A stretch of 6,530 nucleotides of DNA from Bacteroidia bacterium (GTDB lineage: Bacteria > Bacteroidota > Bacteroidia > Cytophagales > Cyclobacteriaceae), in contig JANXRR010000527.1 in NCBI GenBank assembly GCA_025356795.1, positions 1 to 6,530 of the forward strand, given 5' to 3'. Below, piece after piece: positions 5,814 through 6,530 of this stretch. Under the pieces are notes generated by a model that saw only the letters and a program-made list of their open reading frames with translations, did not search any database and was not told the DNA's origin. Each line of letters opens with the position of its first letter. Positions within the stretch are counted from its first letter, which is position 1. The translations under genes were made by a program, and so were the position numbers.

Positions 5814-6045
5814 CTGACCATTTCAAATAATCGTTTTTCATGCAATGACCACAGGGTCGGAAGCCAACTAGTTTGGCTTCCGATTTATTTTTAAAGAACA
5901 CCCGATTCGATTTTTTCATCCTCTTGCCCGATTTGCATTTAAGCGTTCCATAAATTTTTAATCTCTTATTCCCTGCCAAATTAATTGATTGATTTTTTAT
6001 CAATTTGAATAGTTGCCCATTACTTAATTCACCATGCTTTCTCAT
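5803..6045 (-). CDS. Free-standing Ada metal-binding-domain-like protein
   Basis: The protein has 80 residues from the ATG 6043-6045, which has a good Shine-Dalgarno site (GAGGTG) 8 bases upstream; a TTG at 6051 is too close to that site. The core 'IYGTLKCKSGKRMKKSNRVFF', cited here by its parts 'GTLKC' and 'NRVFF', and the motif 'EAKLVGFRPCGHC' match the N-terminal zinc domain of Ada ('NRVFF...EA...GFRPC..C'). In E. coli Ada, four cysteines (38, 42, 69, 72) bind zinc and Cys38 accepts methyl groups from DNA phosphotriesters. Here Cys37, Cys65 and Cys68 correspond to Cys38, Cys69 and Cys72, but Lys41 replaces Cys42; His67 might serve as a ligand. It could be a phosphotriester repair or sensing domain acting apart from the AraC-methyltransferase protein, or a DNA-binding zinc ribbon with no transferase activity. 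It follows the oxygenase gene by 48 bases on the same strand, so the two are probably one operon. Confidence 0.82.
   Translation of the reverse strand: MRKHGELSNGQLFKLIKNQSINLAGNKRLKIYGTLKCKSGKRMKKSNRVFFKNKSEAKLVGFRPCGHCMKNDYLKWSVIF
5857..5892 (+). terminator. Rho-independent terminator of the hydrolase gene, inside the opposing coding region
   Basis: TCGGAAGCCAA (5857-5867) pairs perfectly over 11 base pairs with TTGGCTTCCGA (5873-5883) around the 5-base loop CTAGT, followed by TTTATTTTT (5884-5892). It lies 43 bases after the hydrolase stop codon. On the minus strand the same bases encode Ser-Glu-Ala-Lys-Leu-Val-Gly-Phe-Arg of the Ada-N-like protein. There is no T-run on the minus-strand side, so it should act only on plus-strand transcripts. 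Confidence 0.8.
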
Positions 6046-6050
6046 ATTCA

Positions 6051-6066
6051 AATCACCTCAATCACC
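6051..6066 (-). promoter_or_regulatory. Shine-Dalgarno site with tandem GGTGATT repeat before the Ada-N-like gene
   Basis: The minus strand carries GAGGTG at 6059-6054, 8 bases before the ATG at 6045. This decides the start of the Ada-N-like gene and is unusual in a phylum that mostly lacks such sites. The same stretch is a direct repeat, GGTGATT at 6066-6060 and again at 6057-6051, with a 9-base period. Confidence 0.5.
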
Positions 6067-6093
6067 CAATTTATCATAAAACGTATTGGTCCA

Positions 6094-6530
6094 TTAGCTC
6101 GCATCATGAAAAATTATTCCAAGCGCATATCGTTCACCTGATCGTATCGTACTCACGCCATGCTTCATCTTGGCTCGGTAATATCCTTTACTTCCTCTCA
6201 CAGGACGAAAGTTGGTGGTAAAGATTAACGCATCTCCTTTATTTACTTTTACAACTTCCGCTTTTGATTGCGCGCGGGGTAATTGTTCTAGCAATACAAA
6301 TTCCCCGCCTTCAAAATCAACTCCTTGCTGGCTTAAAGGAAATACTAATTGAAACGGAAAATATACATCTCCGTATAAATCCTGATGTAATGTATTGAAG
6401 CCTTTTTTCTCATAATGAAGAATTAATGGAGTTGGCTTGGTCTGATTTTTTGAAATACACTGTTGAATAAGTTCGCTATGAGTGAGCGGAAATTCAGTTT
6501 TAATATTCAACTGAAGTATCCACTTGTTAG
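6094..6530 (-). CDS. 2-oxoglutarate/Fe(II) oxygenase of the DNA-alkylation-repair-like family (5' partial)
   Basis: The frame is open from the right edge of the window to the TAA at 6094-6096, so about 145 C-terminal residues are seen and the start lies beyond 6530. A TTG at 6508-6510 is not taken as the start because the frame continues upstream and the family has a longer N-terminal part. The sequence matches the Oxygenase-NA family (PF09859 by my recognition), predicted to remove alkyl groups from DNA bases oxidatively. Visible parts: the iron motif 'HQD' in 'LHQDLYGD' (His codon 6385-6387, Asp codon 6379-6381), 'FEGGEFVLLEQ', 'RPVRGSKGYYRAKMKHGVS' with the distal iron His (codon 6160-6162), and 'SGERYALGIIFHDA', where the Arg should bind 2-oxoglutarate. 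All catalytic residues expected in this half are present. It is upstream of the Ada-N-like gene in a probable operon. The biochemical role of the family is a prediction. Confidence 0.85.
   Translation of the reverse strand, partial: NKWILQLNIKTEFPLTHSELIQQCISKNQTKPTPLILHYEKKGFNTLHQDLYGDVYFPFQLVFPLSQQGVDFEGGEFVLLEQLPRAQSKAEVVKVNKGDALIFTTNFRPVRGSKGYYRAKMKHGVSTIRSGERYALGIIFHDAS

Overview
The window comes from a member of the Bacteroidota, probably a Cytophagales- or Flavobacteriia-type organism. The signs are a type IX secretion (T9SS) C-terminal sorting domain with a YPNP motif, moderately AT-rich DNA, A-rich leader sequences mostly without Shine-Dalgarno sites, candidate promoters of the TTG / TAnnTTTG type, and several protein subfamilies typical of that phylum. 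I see no tRNA, rRNA, CRISPR array, insertion sequence or phage gene.

Layout. Positions 1-684 (+) hold the 3' end of a large secreted Ig-like-repeat protein with a T9SS tail. Its stop codon directly abuts the stop codon of a convergent gene (685-1650, -) for a six-helix membrane protein that has a histidine-kinase phosphoacceptor box but no ATPase domain. Positions 1772-3120 (-) hold an ECF sigma factor and its RskA-type membrane anti-sigma factor, joined by a 4-base GTGA overlap. Divergent from them is a secreted fasciclin-domain protein (3320-3862, +). This arrangement recalls the mycobacterial SigK/RskA system, whose main targets (MPT70/MPT83) are also fasciclin proteins.

The right half (3928-6530) looks like an alkylation-damage group. 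It has an AraC-type regulator fused to an O6-methylguanine-DNA methyltransferase (-), a free-standing 80-residue protein related to the metal-binding N-terminal domain of Ada (-), and the C-terminal part of a 2-oxoglutarate/Fe(II) oxygenase of the family predicted to act on alkylated DNA bases (-, cut by the window edge). The Ada functions therefore seem to be split over two proteins. A secreted metallo-beta-lactamase-fold hydrolase (4908-5813, +) lies between them. It shares a divergent promoter region with the methyltransferase gene and ends with an 11-base convergent overlap into the Ada-N-like gene.

The most unusual features are these: a strong rho-independent terminator for the hydrolase gene encoded inside the most conserved motif of the opposing Ada-N-like gene; a methyltransferase without its arginine finger; an Ada-type domain with only three of the four zinc cysteines; a 9-base direct repeat around the candidate -7 element of the AraC-methyltransferase gene; and the sigma/anti-sigma/fasciclin module.
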